Source of the DNA: Mesorhizobium sp. WSM4306
GTDB lineage: Bacteria > Pseudomonadota > Alphaproteobacteria > Rhizobiales > Rhizobiaceae
Reading direction: 5' to 3'
NCBI RefSeq assembly: GCF_007003975.1
Contig: NZ_VFTC01000019.1
Location: 62,001 to 126,000, forward strand
DNA length: 64,000 nucleotides
The position numbers were made by a program, and so were the translations under genes. Positions within the stretch are counted from its first letter, which is position 1. Each line of letters opens with the position of its first letter. Positions 15,829 through 25,331 of the stretch are shown in pieces. The notes below the pieces were generated by a model, which saw only the letters and a program-made list of their open reading frames with translations, searched no databases and was not told the origin of the DNA.

Positions 15829-16413
15829 TCAAGCCGGGGCGTAGCGGTTGACCACCATGCCGCAGGCATAGGCTTTCGTGCCGAGCAGGCGCAGTTTTCT
15901 GAAGCCGCCCTGGTCAAATATCCGCTCGCCGTCGCCGAGCGCTGCCGGATTGATGAACAGCTGGAGTTCGTCGACCAGCCCCGCCGCAATCAGCGCCGAG
16001 GCAAAGCCGGCGCCGCCGAACACGGCCATGTCGCTGCCGCCCTCGGCTTTCAGTGCCTTGACCTCGCGCGGCAGGTCGCCGCTGGCCAGCGCCGTGCGCT
16101 CCCACCGCGATGCCGTGAGCTTGTCGCTCAGCACCACCTTGCGCGCCTCAACGATGCGTTGCGCAAAGGCGTAGAAGGGATCGCGCGGATAGTTCTTGGC
16201 GGCATTGCCCCAATGGGTGAGGTAACCCTCTTCGGCCATTTTGCGGCTGAGCAGGATGGTGTCGATGCCGGCGAACACGGCGTTGAAATCCTGCTTCAAC
16301 TCGTCGTCCCACGGGCAGTTGCCGCCCCATTCCCAGAGCTGCCAGTGCTCGTCGCCGGCCGCGCCGACAAAACCGTCGACCGACATCTGCATTTGCAGGA
16401 TCAGCTTTCTCAT
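15829..16413 (-). CDS. Dihydrofolate-reductase-family protein (RibD C-terminal-like)
   Basis: A 194-aa protein. ATG 16413 follows GAGGAGAGAGACG; an upstream extension to 16476 runs into the promoter region. MRKLILQMQMSVDGFVG is the first strand and loop of the DHFR/RibD-C family, IDTILLSRKMAEEGY the cofactor-side helix, and GGSDMAVFGGAGFASALIAAGLVDELQLFINPAALGDGERIF the NADPH-binding end. It is probably an NADPH-dependent reductase of unknown substrate. It is divergent from an HxlR regulator that likely controls it. Confidence 0.88.
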   Translation of the reverse strand: MRKLILQMQMSVDGFVGAAGDEHWQLWEWGGNCPWDDELKQDFNAVFAGIDTILLSRKMAEEGYLTHWGNAAKNYPRDPFYAFAQRIVEARKVVLSDKLTASRWERTALASGDLPREVKALKAEGGSDMAVFGGAGFASALIAAGLVDELQLFINPAALGDGERIFDQGGFRKLRLLGTKAYACGMVVNRYAPA

Positions 16414-16459
16414 CGTCTCTCTCCTCATTCGACCTGGGTGGCGTCCAGGTGGAAAATGG

Positions 16460-16508
16460 TTTACTTTTGAAATCATTGACGCAAGGGAAAAATGATGTCA
16501 ATAGTAAA
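16460..16508. promoter_or_regulatory. Nested dyad, candidate HxlR operator
   Basis: Between the divergent reductase and HxlR genes, an AT-rich stretch contains TTTACT (16460-16465) paired with AGTAAA (16503-16508), and ATTGAC (16475-16480) paired with GTCAAT (16497-16502). Spacing is not symmetrical. The position suits autoregulated divergent control. Confidence 0.4.
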
Positions 16509-16533
16509 GTGATTTAAAAATGGAACCATAGTA

Positions 16534-16950
16534 ATGTCGACCAGGGAAAGATCCGGTTGCCCCATCAGCCTGTCGCTCGAGCTGCTTGGCGACCGCTGGA
16601 CGCTGCTGATCGTCCGCGACCTTGTTTTCGCCGGGAAGACGCACTTCAGGGAGTTCTTGCAGTCCGACGAGGGCATCTCGTCGCGCACGCTGGCCGAGAG
16701 GCTGCAGACCTTGCAGGATGAGGGCATTGTCACCAAAAGCGACGACCCCACCCACAAGCTCAAGGCGATCTACCGGCTGACCGAGGCCGGCATCGATCTG
16801 TTGCCGGTGCTGGCGACGCTCGGCGCCTGGGGGAGCAAATACCGCAACGCCGATAACGAACTGGCCAGGATCGCCGACGAGCTGGCCGCAGGCGGCGAGG
16901 TTGCCCTTGAGCAGATGAAGAAGAAGCTGCGCGCCGAGCATATCGGCTAG
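16534..16950 (+). CDS. HxlR-family transcriptional regulator
   Basis: A 138-aa winged-helix protein. It has the early family cysteine (RSGCPISLSLELLGDRWTLLIVRDLVFAGKTHFREFL) and the recognition region ISSRTLAERLQTLQDEGIV, followed by the wing and YRLTEAGIDLLPVL. HxlR proteins often respond to electrophiles or oxidants through that cysteine. It is divergent from the DHFR-like gene, the likely target. Confidence 0.92.
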   Translation: MSTRERSGCPISLSLELLGDRWTLLIVRDLVFAGKTHFREFLQSDEGISSRTLAERLQTLQDEGIVTKSDDPTHKLKAIYRLTEAGIDLLPVLATLGAWGSKYRNADNELARIADELAAGGEVALEQMKKKLRAEHIG

Positions 16951-17014
16951 GGCGCAACGCTGGCTTCCTCTTCGCGATGATGGCCCGGATACATCGACAC
17001 GAGGTCGCCCAGCC

Positions 17015-17449
17015 TCATCCTTCCCATCCCGCAAATCGCTGCGGCCTGAGCCAAGTCTGCTTCGGATTGCCGTCGCCTGAAAGCACGGCCTCTGCCAGCC
17101 AGCGCGCGGTGGCGGGGGCGGCGTGCATGCCGATCGAGCCCATGCCGCCATGCACGTACAGCCCCTCGATCGCGGTCCGGCCGGCAACGGGCAGCCCGTC
17201 CGACAGCATCGGGCGGTTGCCGGGATAGACATTCATTACCCGGGGCGGGCCGAGACCGGGCAGCATGCGCAGCGTGCGCGCCGCGATGCGGGCGGCCATG
17301 TCGGTGTTGCGCACCAGATCGCGAAAGGCCGGCTGCAGCGAGGCGCCGAGCCTGGCGTCGCCGCCGCGCATCGGGTTGAGGCAGATAGCTTCCACCGCGG
17401 GCTGGTCGTCGCGCTGTGTAGCGACATCGGTGAGACCCGACAGGCTCAT
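17015..17449 (-). pseudogene. FAD-dependent amino-acid dehydrogenase (DadA-like), C-terminal fragment
   Basis: The 144 codons match only the C-terminal part of DadA/glycine-oxidase-like enzymes: PGNRPMLSDGLPVAGRT, then GLYVHGGMGSIGMHAAPATARWLAEAVLSG. The N-terminal dinucleotide-binding GxGxxG and most of the substrate domain are absent upstream of 17449, where a divergent GntR remnant begins at once. The ATG at 17449 is probably fortuitous. It is most simply the remains of a deletion. Confidence 0.75.
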
Positions 17450-17451
17450 GC

Positions 17452-17769
17452 GCCGCCGCCCGCATCGACGCCGAGCCCGATGTCGCCCGTTGGGGAGCGC
17501 TGAACCGGACCTTCCATCAGGCGCTCTACAGCGGCTGCGGCAACGCCCGGCTGCTCGGCCTGATCGAAGCGCACCACAATGCCGCCGACCGTTATGTCCG
17601 CATGCTCCTGTCCAGCCTCGACTATCGCGGTGTCTCGCAGGCCGAACACCGCGAACTGCTCGCCGCCTGCCGCAAGCGCGATGCGGCGGAAGCCGTGCGC
17701 GTGCTGAAGAAACATCTCTGCGACGGCATGGAGACGCTGGCCAAGGCGGGGATATTGCGGAACAGGTGA
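17452..17769 (+). pseudogene. GntR-family regulator, C-terminal (FCD) fragment
   Basis: The frame from 17452 to TGA 17767 encodes about 105 residues of an FCD effector domain: RWGALNRTFHQALYSGCGNARLLGLIEAHHNAADRYVRMLL, then EHRELLAACRKRDAAEAVRVLKKHL, including His residues typical of the FCD metal site. There is no winged-helix domain and no start codon in frame. Its truncated end abuts that of the oxidoreductase remnant on the other strand. Confidence 0.75.
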
Positions 17770-17827
17770 CTTGTCCCTCCTGCGTCTCTGCGCATAGCCT
17801 CAGCCAGCCCGGCGGGAGGAGAATCGC

Positions 17828-18931
17828 TTGGACACGACTGTCGTGATTGTCGGTGCCGGCCCCGCCGGCCTAGCGGTCGGCGCCTGCCTGAAGCGGGTAG
17901 GGGTGGATTTCGTTATCCTCGAAAAAGCCGCGGAGGTGGCGCCCGCCTGGCGGCATCACTATCGGCGGCTGCATCTGCATACGGTCAAGTCGTTCTCCTC
18001 GCTGCCGTTCTTGCCATTCCCGAAGCGCTATCCGCGCTACGTGCCGCGCGAACTGGTGGTTCGTTACCTCGACGACTACACCAGAAAATTCGACCTCCGC
18101 CCGCGCTTCGGCGTGACGGTGAAAGCCATTCGTCGCGACGACAGCGGTTTTCTGGTCGAGACGGGATCGGAGAGCCTGATGGCGCGTCATGTCGTCGTCG
18201 CCAGCGGCAACAATGCCGAGCCGATCATCCCTCGGCTCGCCGCCATCGAGGCCTTCAAGGGCGAAATTCTGCACAGCGCCGACTATACGCAGGCCGCGCC
18301 CTTTGCCGGCCGTTCGGTGCTGATCGTCGGCATGGGCAACACCGGCGCCGAGATCGCATTGGACCTTGCCGAAGGTGGCGCCAAGCCCACCATTTCGGTG
18401 CGCAAGGGCGTCCACATCGTGCCGCGCCAGCTGTTCGGCGTGCCGATCCAGATGGTCGGCATCGCCAGCCGGCCAATGCCCCAGGCGCTGAACGACTGGA
18501 TGTTCCCGATCATTCTCGATTTCGCACTGGGCAAGCTCGAAAAATACGGCATCGTGCGGCCCCAGCAAGGCATCCTGCAGCAGATCGACGAGGTTGGCCG
18601 CATCCCGGTGATCGATGTCGGCACGGTGGACGCGATCACCAACGGCGCCATCAAGATCGCGCCCGACATAGCGCGCTTCACCGAACACGGCGCTGCGTTC
18701 GCCGACGGCAGGCAGCAAGCGTTCGACGCCGTCATCCTCGCCACCGGCTACCGCCCGGGCTACGAGAAATTCATTCCGGCCGAGCTGCAACCGGAACGCA
18801 GCGGCGTCAACGCTCGCTCCTCGCAACTCGGCCTTTACCTCGTCGGCTTCTACAACCCGGTCACCGGCCTGCTCCGGGAGATCGGCCGCGAGGCGAAGGC
18901 GGTAGCGACCGACATTGCGCGCAGAGGCTGA
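17828..18931 (+). CDS. Flavin-containing monooxygenase-like NAD(P)/FAD oxidoreductase
   Basis: A 367-aa protein from TTG 17828 after GGGAGGAGAATCGC. FAD-binding VVIVGAGPAGLAVGACL is at the N-terminus. NADPH-binding SVLIVGMGNTGAEIALDLAEGG is in the middle. The VILATGYRPGYEKF motif is near the C-terminus. The set resembles YUCCA/CzcO-type monooxygenases. Substrate unknown. It lies just after the GntR remnant but has its own ribosome binding site. Confidence 0.88.
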   Translation: MDTTVVIVGAGPAGLAVGACLKRVGVDFVILEKAAEVAPAWRHHYRRLHLHTVKSFSSLPFLPFPKRYPRYVPRELVVRYLDDYTRKFDLRPRFGVTVKAIRRDDSGFLVETGSESLMARHVVVASGNNAEPIIPRLAAIEAFKGEILHSADYTQAAPFAGRSVLIVGMGNTGAEIALDLAEGGAKPTISVRKGVHIVPRQLFGVPIQMVGIASRPMPQALNDWMFPIILDFALGKLEKYGIVRPQQGILQQIDEVGRIPVIDVGTVDAITNGAIKIAPDIARFTEHGAAFADGRQQAFDAVILATGYRPGYEKFIPAELQPERSGVNARSSQLGLYLVGFYNPVTGLLREIGREAKAVATDIARRG

Positions 18932-18957
18932 ACGCTGAGGCGCTCGATGTGCGGCGC

Positions 18958-19863
18958 TCACAGCGGAGGCGGCAAAACATCTCCCTCATCCAGCAGCCAT
19001 TGCCGCACGGCTTGAGTTGGTTCGGGGTGGCGCTGCTTGCGCGGGATCACGACATAAAAATCCTGCGTGCCGCGCATTTCCGCGTGGATCGGCTGCACCA
19101 GCCGGCCAGCGGCGATGTCGGCGGCGACGAGAAACCGGCTGGCCAGCGCGATGCCCTGGCCGGCAATGGCGGCGTCGATCGCCAGGCCGGTCTGGTTGAA
19201 GCGCATGCGTTTGGCCTCAGTGGCCATCTTCAGGCCAAGCGCCTTTTCCATGAACTCCGGCCACAGATTGTGCGCGTCGTGGAGCAGCACGTGATGCTGG
19301 ATGTCGGTCGGCGCGATCCCGGTCGTGCCGGTCGGCAGCAGGGAAGGGCTGCAGATGGCGACGATCTCCTGTGGGAACAACAGGTCCACCATCAGTCCGG
19401 CGCCGAAGGGCGGGCGGCCTTGCCTGACCGCAATGTCGACGCCGTCGGCCTGGAAACTCGACAGGCTTTCGCTGGCCAGAATGCGCAGATCGACCAGCGG
19501 ATTGTGCGCCACGAACTCGGGCAGTTTCGGGATCAGCCATTTGGTGGCAAAGCTGGGCGTCACGCTGATCGTCAGCCGCGCGGGTTCGGGCCGCAACAGC
19601 AAAGTGGCCTCCGAGATCAGATCGAAGGCGCGGCGGATGTTGGGCACATAGGCGCGGCCTTCGTCGGTCAGCGCCAGGCCGCGCGGCAGACGCTCGAACA
19701 GTTTTGCACCGAGATCGGCTTCCAGCCCGCGTATGTGCTGCGCCACCGCCCCTTGCGTCACGTTCAGCTCTTCGGCGGCAATGCGGAAGTTGAGATGACG
19801 TGCGGCGGCCTCGAACGCGCGCAGCGCATTCAACGGCGGCAGGCTGAGGAAGGCTTCGGGCAT
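18958..19863 (-). CDS. LysR-family transcriptional regulator (GcvA-like)
   Basis: A 301-aa protein with the N-terminal HTH LNALRAFEAAARHLNFRIAAEELNVTQGAVAQHIRGLEADLGAKLFERLPRGLALT, then a periplasmic-binding-like effector domain starting ARLTISVTPSFATKWLIPKLPEF, the GcvA-subgroup hallmark. It is divergent from the SDR gene at 19995, with a perfect palindrome between the two, so it probably controls that gene and itself. Confidence 0.92.
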   Translation of the reverse strand: MPEAFLSLPPLNALRAFEAAARHLNFRIAAEELNVTQGAVAQHIRGLEADLGAKLFERLPRGLALTDEGRAYVPNIRRAFDLISEATLLLRPEPARLTISVTPSFATKWLIPKLPEFVAHNPLVDLRILASESLSSFQADGVDIAVRQGRPPFGAGLMVDLLFPQEIVAICSPSLLPTGTTGIAPTDIQHHVLLHDAHNLWPEFMEKALGLKMATEAKRMRFNQTGLAIDAAIAGQGIALASRFLVAADIAAGRLVQPIHAEMRGTQDFYVVIPRKQRHPEPTQAVRQWLLDEGDVLPPPL

Positions 19864-19896
19864 GCAGTAGTTTTTCTACAGCTTGATTTCAGGCTT

Positions 19897-19912
19897 TCTG
19901 GTTCGAACCAGA
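19897..19912. promoter_or_regulatory. Perfect 16-bp palindrome, candidate LysR operator
   Basis: TCTGGTTCGAACCAGA is fully self-complementary. It sits in the 131-bp gap between divergent LysR and SDR genes, 34 bp upstream of the LysR start and 82 bp upstream of the SDR start. Confidence 0.55.
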
Positions 19913-19994
19913 TAGCAAAACCGGTTATAGCATTGCTTAGACCTCGGAAACATGGCTTTCAGAGCCTCGCCAACCTGCGCGAAGGAAAATCAAC

Positions 19995-20699
19995 ATGAGT
20001 GTAGAAAAAGTGGCAGTGGTCGTGGCCGGTGGCAGCGGCATGGGTGCGGCAGCGGCAAAGCGCCTGGCGGCGGACGGTTTCAAGGTTGCGATCCTGTCGT
20101 CCTCCGGCAAGGGCGAGGCGCTCGCCAAGGGGCTTGGCGGGCTCGGTGTCACCGGCTCCAACCAGTCGAATGACGATCTGCAGCGGCTTGTCGACTTGAC
20201 GCTCGATCGCTACGGCCGCATCGACGTGCTGGTCAACAGCGGCGGCCACGGGCCGCGCGCGCCGATCCTCGATATATCGGACGAGCAATGGCACACCGGC
20301 ATGGACGTCTATCTGCTCAACGTCATCCGGCCGGTGCGCATCGTGGCGCCGCAGATGGTCAAGCAGAAGGCCGGCGCCATCATCAACATCTCGACGGCCT
20401 GGGTGGTCGAGCCGAGCCCGATGTTCCCGACATCCGCCGTGTTCCGCGCCGGCCTTGCCGCCTACACCAAGATCTTCGCCAACACCTACGCCGCGGACAA
20501 TGTGCGCATGAACAATGTGCTGCCCGGCTGGATCGACAGCCTGCCGGCCACCGAGGAGCGCCGCGACAGCGTGCCGATGCAGCGCTACGGCACCTCGGAT
20601 GAGATCGCAGCCACCATCGCCTTCCTCGCCTCGGAAGGCGCCGGCTACATCACCGGCCAGAACATTCGTGTCGACGGCGGCATCATCCGCGCCATCTGA
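19995..20699 (+). CDS. Atypical short-chain dehydrogenase/reductase
   Basis: A 234-aa Rossmann protein with GGSGMGAAAAKRLA (cofactor loop), DVLVNSGGHGP (NAG-like), IINISTAW (catalytic-Ser strand) and the C-terminal GYITGQNIRVDGG. Where SDRs have the catalytic Y-x-x-x-K, this one reads MFPTSAVFRAG: Tyr is Phe and the Lys position is Ala. It may therefore be non-catalytic, or use a different residue. It is probably controlled by the divergent LysR. The protein is otherwise complete. Confidence 0.85.
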   Translation: MSVEKVAVVVAGGSGMGAAAAKRLAADGFKVAILSSSGKGEALAKGLGGLGVTGSNQSNDDLQRLVDLTLDRYGRIDVLVNSGGHGPRAPILDISDEQWHTGMDVYLLNVIRPVRIVAPQMVKQKAGAIINISTAWVVEPSPMFPTSAVFRAGLAAYTKIFANTYAADNVRMNNVLPGWIDSLPATEERRDSVPMQRYGTSDEIAATIAFLASEGAGYITGQNIRVDGGIIRAI

Positions 20700-20733
20700 C
20701 GCATCGGCTTGCCTGCCAATGGACCCCGGCGCG

Positions 20734-21642
20734 TTATTCCTTCACCGCGCCGGTCATCGAGGAAACATAGTGCTCGACGAAGAATGAATAGAGCACGACG
20801 ACCGGCAGCGAGCCGATCAGCGCGCCCGCCATCAGCGCCCCCCATTCGTAGACGTCGGAGCGCACAAGCTCCGTCAGCACGCCCACCGGTACCGTCTTGT
20901 TTTCGGACGACTGGATGAACGTCAAGGCATAGATGAATTCGTTCCATGACAGGGTGAACGCGAATATGCCGGCTGAGATCAGGCCGGGCACCGACAGCGG
21001 CAGCACGATCTTGGTGAGAATCTGCCACCGGCTCGCCCCGTCTATCAGCGCGCATTCTTCCAGCTCGAACGGGATGGAGCGGAAGTAGCCCATCAAAAGC
21101 CATGTGCAGAAGGGGACCAAGAAGGTCGGGTAGGTAAGGATGAGTGCGAAGGGCGTGTCGTAAAGTCCAAGGTTGAACACCATCACCGACAGCGGAATGA
21201 ACAGGATCGAGGGCGGTACGAGATAGGCGAGGAAGATGGCGAGGCCGACCTGCCGCGCCCCGGAAAATCGCAGCCGCTCGATCGCATAGGCAGCGAAGAC
21301 CGACGCCAGCAGCGACAGGAACGTAGCGGCGGTCGAGATGATGATCGTGTTGAGCAGCCAGCCCGGATAGGATGTCTCGAACAAGAGATAGCGGATGTGC
21401 TCGAGTGTCGGATGGACCACCCAGAACGGATTGAACTGGGCATAGTCGGTCATTTCGAGATTGGGCTTAACCGCCGTGATCGTCATCCAGTAAAACGGAA
21501 ACAGCAGCACGATCATGAACACCAGCAACGGCAGATAGACCGTCACCACGCGGCGCGGCACGCTTTGCAGGTAGCCCATGCCGCCTTCGTCGATGTTCGA
21601 ATGTTTCGTCGTCTTGGTCATGGCTGTCTTGGTCATGACCAT
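20734..21642 (-). CDS. Carbohydrate ABC transporter permease (MalG type)
   Basis: 302 aa. ATG 21642 overlaps the TGA of the upstream permease (TGATG). Six membrane helices and the EAA loop (ELEECALIDGASRWQILTKIVLPLSVPGLIS) are readable. With the genes at 21642-25137 it forms a complete CUT1-type importer for a sugar or sugar alcohol. It is the last gene of that operon. Confidence 0.9.
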   Translation of the reverse strand: MVMTKTAMTKTTKHSNIDEGGMGYLQSVPRRVVTVYLPLLVFMIVLLFPFYWMTITAVKPNLEMTDYAQFNPFWVVHPTLEHIRYLLFETSYPGWLLNTIIISTAATFLSLLASVFAAYAIERLRFSGARQVGLAIFLAYLVPPSILFIPLSVMVFNLGLYDTPFALILTYPTFLVPFCTWLLMGYFRSIPFELEECALIDGASRWQILTKIVLPLSVPGLISAGIFAFTLSWNEFIYALTFIQSSENKTVPVGVLTELVRSDVYEWGALMAGALIGSLPVVVLYSFFVEHYVSSMTGAVKE

Positions 21643-22580
21643 CAGTCTCTTCCACCCTGCTGCCATTTGCGGCGTTGCAGGCCGAAATAGCTGAACAGGA
21701 TCGCCGCCAGCAGGAACGGGATCATGGCAACCGCGATTGCCGCGCCCTCGCCAAGCTGGCCGCCGGAAATGCCGCGCTGGAAGGACAATGTCGCCATCAG
21801 ATGCGTGGCATTCACTGGCCCGCCACGGGTCAGCACATAGATCAGCTGGAAATCGGTGAAGGTGAACAGCACCGAGAACGTCATGGTGATGGCGATGATC
21901 GGCGTCAGCAGCGGCAAAGTCACATAGCGAAACAATTGCCAGCGCGTCGCGCCGTCGAGCGTGGCGGCCTCGTAAAGCGACTGCGGGATCGTCTGCAGGC
22001 CGGCAAGCAGCGTGATGGCGACGAAAGGAATGCCGCGCCAGACATTGGCTGCGATGACCGAGGCTCGCGCGTTTGTCGGATCGCCGAGGAAATTGATGCG
22101 ATGGTCGATCAGCCCCATCTGCTGCAGCGCCCAGGACAGGATGGAGAACTGCGAATCGTAGATCCACCAGAAGGCGATGGCCGACAGGACGGTCGGCACC
22201 ACCCATGGCAGCAGGACTATCGCGCGGAAGAACGATTTGAACGGCAGGTTTTCGTTGAGGATAAGAGCCAGCCAGAGGCCGAGCACGAACTTCAGGATCG
22301 AGGCGCTGATCGTGTAGAGCAAGGTGTTGAAGACGGAGAGCCAGAAGACCTTGTCATTCCACAGATATTGGTAGTTCTCGGTGCCGATGAAGATGCCAGG
22401 GCGGCCGATGCGGGCGTCGGTGAAGCCGAGCCAGACGCCGAGCCCGAGCGGATAGGTCAGGAAAACCAGGAGCAGCGCCGCGGCCGGCAGCATGAAGCCG
22501 AAGCCAAGGGCATTGCGGCTTTCGGACAGGCGCGAAAAGATCGACGGACGCGGCTGGGCGGCAACGGACGGCACGGCCAT
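21642..22580 (-). CDS. Carbohydrate ABC transporter permease (MalF type)
   Basis: About 312 aa from ATG 22580 (AAGGAAG upstream); a longer frame to 22628 is unlikely. It has six helices and the EAA loop SLYEAATLDGATRWQLFRYVTLPLLTPII. It pairs with the MalG-type permease, with which it is translationally coupled. Confidence 0.9.
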   Translation of the reverse strand: MAVPSVAAQPRPSIFSRLSESRNALGFGFMLPAAALLLVFLTYPLGLGVWLGFTDARIGRPGIFIGTENYQYLWNDKVFWLSVFNTLLYTISASILKFVLGLWLALILNENLPFKSFFRAIVLLPWVVPTVLSAIAFWWIYDSQFSILSWALQQMGLIDHRINFLGDPTNARASVIAANVWRGIPFVAITLLAGLQTIPQSLYEAATLDGATRWQLFRYVTLPLLTPIIAITMTFSVLFTFTDFQLIYVLTRGGPVNATHLMATLSFQRGISGGQLGEGAAIAVAMIPFLLAAILFSYFGLQRRKWQQGGRD

Positions 22581-22686
22581 GGACGGCTTCCTTAGGAGGT
22601 CTCCTTGGTCGGTCCGGGCGGCCGCCAAGCGATTTCAGGAACCGGGCCGGGCAGGCCGATGGCGGCTGCCCGGCTCGGTTGTGCTC

Positions 22687-24012
22687 TTAGACGCGGTAGT
22701 AGCGGTTGGCGCGCTTCTCCGCCTCTTCCATCGCCTCCTGCGGCGTCGCCTGGCCGGTTACGGCCTTGGCAAACATGTCAACCAGGACATAGTCGGCCAT
22801 GGTCGCCGCCGAGGCATAGCCGAGCGGCCCGGCAAAGCCGTTGGGACGCAGCGTCGCCGAGGCTTTCGCGTAAGCGGCATTGTTCGGGTCGGCGGTCCAC
22901 ACAGGGTTGCTGTCGAAGGCCTTGAGCGTCTGGCAGCAATAGCCCGCCGAGGAGGTGATCCAGTCCGTCATTTGCGGATCCTCGAACATGAACTGCAGAT
23001 AGGCCTTGGCGGCATTGGGGTAGGGCGTGTAGTCGAAGATGACGGCGGTTGTCACCTGGAACAGTTCGACGGATTTTCCGACAGGACCGATCGGCAGGTT
23101 TGTCGTGCGGATGTCCTTGGCGATCTCAGCCAGCTTCGGATCGTTGTCCTTGTTGATCTTGGCCGTGTTGTAGGCGGAAATGCCGTTGGCGATGACACCC
23201 AGTTCGCCGGCCAGGAAGGCGCGGTTGTTGTTCACGTCGAGCCAGCTCTCAGTCCCGGGAATGAAGGTCTTGTAGAGCGCCTGCGCGTACTCGATCGCCT
23301 TTAGCGTCTCGGGGCTGTTGATGGCCACCTTGCCGCTCTCGTCGACCATCTGGCCGCCATGACTCCACAACAGCCAGTGAGCGTAGTTGTTGCCGTCGCC
23401 GACGCCGTGACCGTGTGTGAAGCCGGCCGGATGTCCCTTTGCCTGCAACGCCTTGCAAAGCTCGAGGAAGCCTGCCGTGTCCTTCGGAAACTCCGAGAAG
23501 CCAGCCTCCTTCACCCAGCTTTCGCGATAGACGATGGCATTGCCGATCGTGGCCAGAGGAAGGCCGATAAATTTGCCGTCCCGTGTCGCATATTGCTTGG
23601 GCCCGTCGTGCCAGCCGCCGTATTTCGAACCCAGATACTCACCCAGTTCCGTCACGTCGTGCAGCTTGTCGGGATACTGGTGCGGGTCGTCGAACCAGAC
23701 GAACATGAGGTCCGGGCCGGAGCCGACATTGGCGGCAACCGCCGCCTTGGGGCGAATGTCCTCCCAGCTTTCCTTGTCGACGCGAACCTCGACACCTGTC
23801 GCCTCGGTGAACCGCTTGGTGTTGGCCAGCCATTGAGTCTCATCGCCGGAGACGAAAGGCGACCAGCGAAGCAGCCGCAGCTTCGCGCCGTCCTCAGGCT
23901 TGTACTTCAATCCCTCCTGGGCAAAAGCGGGCGAACCGACGAAGCGGCTTCCCAAGGCTCCCGCCGCAACACCTGCAGTCGTGCGGATTACATCCCGTCT
24001 CGTGAATTTCAT
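22687..24012 (-). CDS. Extracellular sugar-binding protein of CUT1 ABC transporter (Tat signal)
   Basis: 441 aa with a twin-arginine signal (KFTRRDVIRTTAGVAAGALGS, cleavage after AFA). The mature protein has the family-1 solute-binding pattern: a ligand-proximal WSPFVSGDE start, WEDIRPKAAVAANVGSGPDLM, and an aromatic-rich C-terminus. Tat export implies it folds before secretion. The gene lies between the ATPase and permease genes on one transcript. Context with GatZ/KbaZ and a PfkB kinase suggests a hexitol or tagatose-related ligand; this is inference. Confidence 0.9.
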   Translation of the reverse strand: MKFTRRDVIRTTAGVAAGALGSRFVGSPAFAQEGLKYKPEDGAKLRLLRWSPFVSGDETQWLANTKRFTEATGVEVRVDKESWEDIRPKAAVAANVGSGPDLMFVWFDDPHQYPDKLHDVTELGEYLGSKYGGWHDGPKQYATRDGKFIGLPLATIGNAIVYRESWVKEAGFSEFPKDTAGFLELCKALQAKGHPAGFTHGHGVGDGNNYAHWLLWSHGGQMVDESGKVAINSPETLKAIEYAQALYKTFIPGTESWLDVNNNRAFLAGELGVIANGISAYNTAKINKDNDPKLAEIAKDIRTTNLPIGPVGKSVELFQVTTAVIFDYTPYPNAAKAYLQFMFEDPQMTDWITSSAGYCCQTLKAFDSNPVWTADPNNAAYAKASATLRPNGFAGPLGYASAATMADYVLVDMFAKAVTGQATPQEAMEEAEKRANRYYRV

Positions 24013-24051
24013 GGTAGTCTCCTCCGGTTTATTTTCCTTGCAGTGCGGTCC

Positions 24052-25137
<1,086 letters not shown>

Positions 25138-25241
25138 CGATTTCCTCCCGAACAGCTTCTTGCGACGCCCCGAAGGAAACCGCTCCTCTCCCGCCTCGCG
25201 ACCGTCTCCCATTCCCCCAATAGGTCGCGCTACAAGCAGAC

Positions 25242-25253
25242 GGTAGCGCTACC
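25242..25253. promoter_or_regulatory. GGTAGCGCTACC palindrome, candidate LacI-type operator
   Basis: A perfect 12-bp palindrome with a central CG, preceded by a partial AGGTCGCGCTAC match at 25222. It sits in the gap upstream of the ABC operon. CG-centred sites of this shape are typical for LacI-family repressors. No repressor gene is in this cluster. Confidence 0.5.
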
Positions 25254-25331
25254 AAGCCTGCCTGTAAAGCGGCCACGCGGCCGGTCCTCTTGTCGTTCGA
25301 AGGCTCGGCGCAACGACTGGCAGCTCGGCAA

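Noticed and set aside
17265..17846. 193-codon plus-strand frame over the truncated gene pair
   Set aside because: Covers the antisense of one remnant and the wrong frame of the other; no domain.
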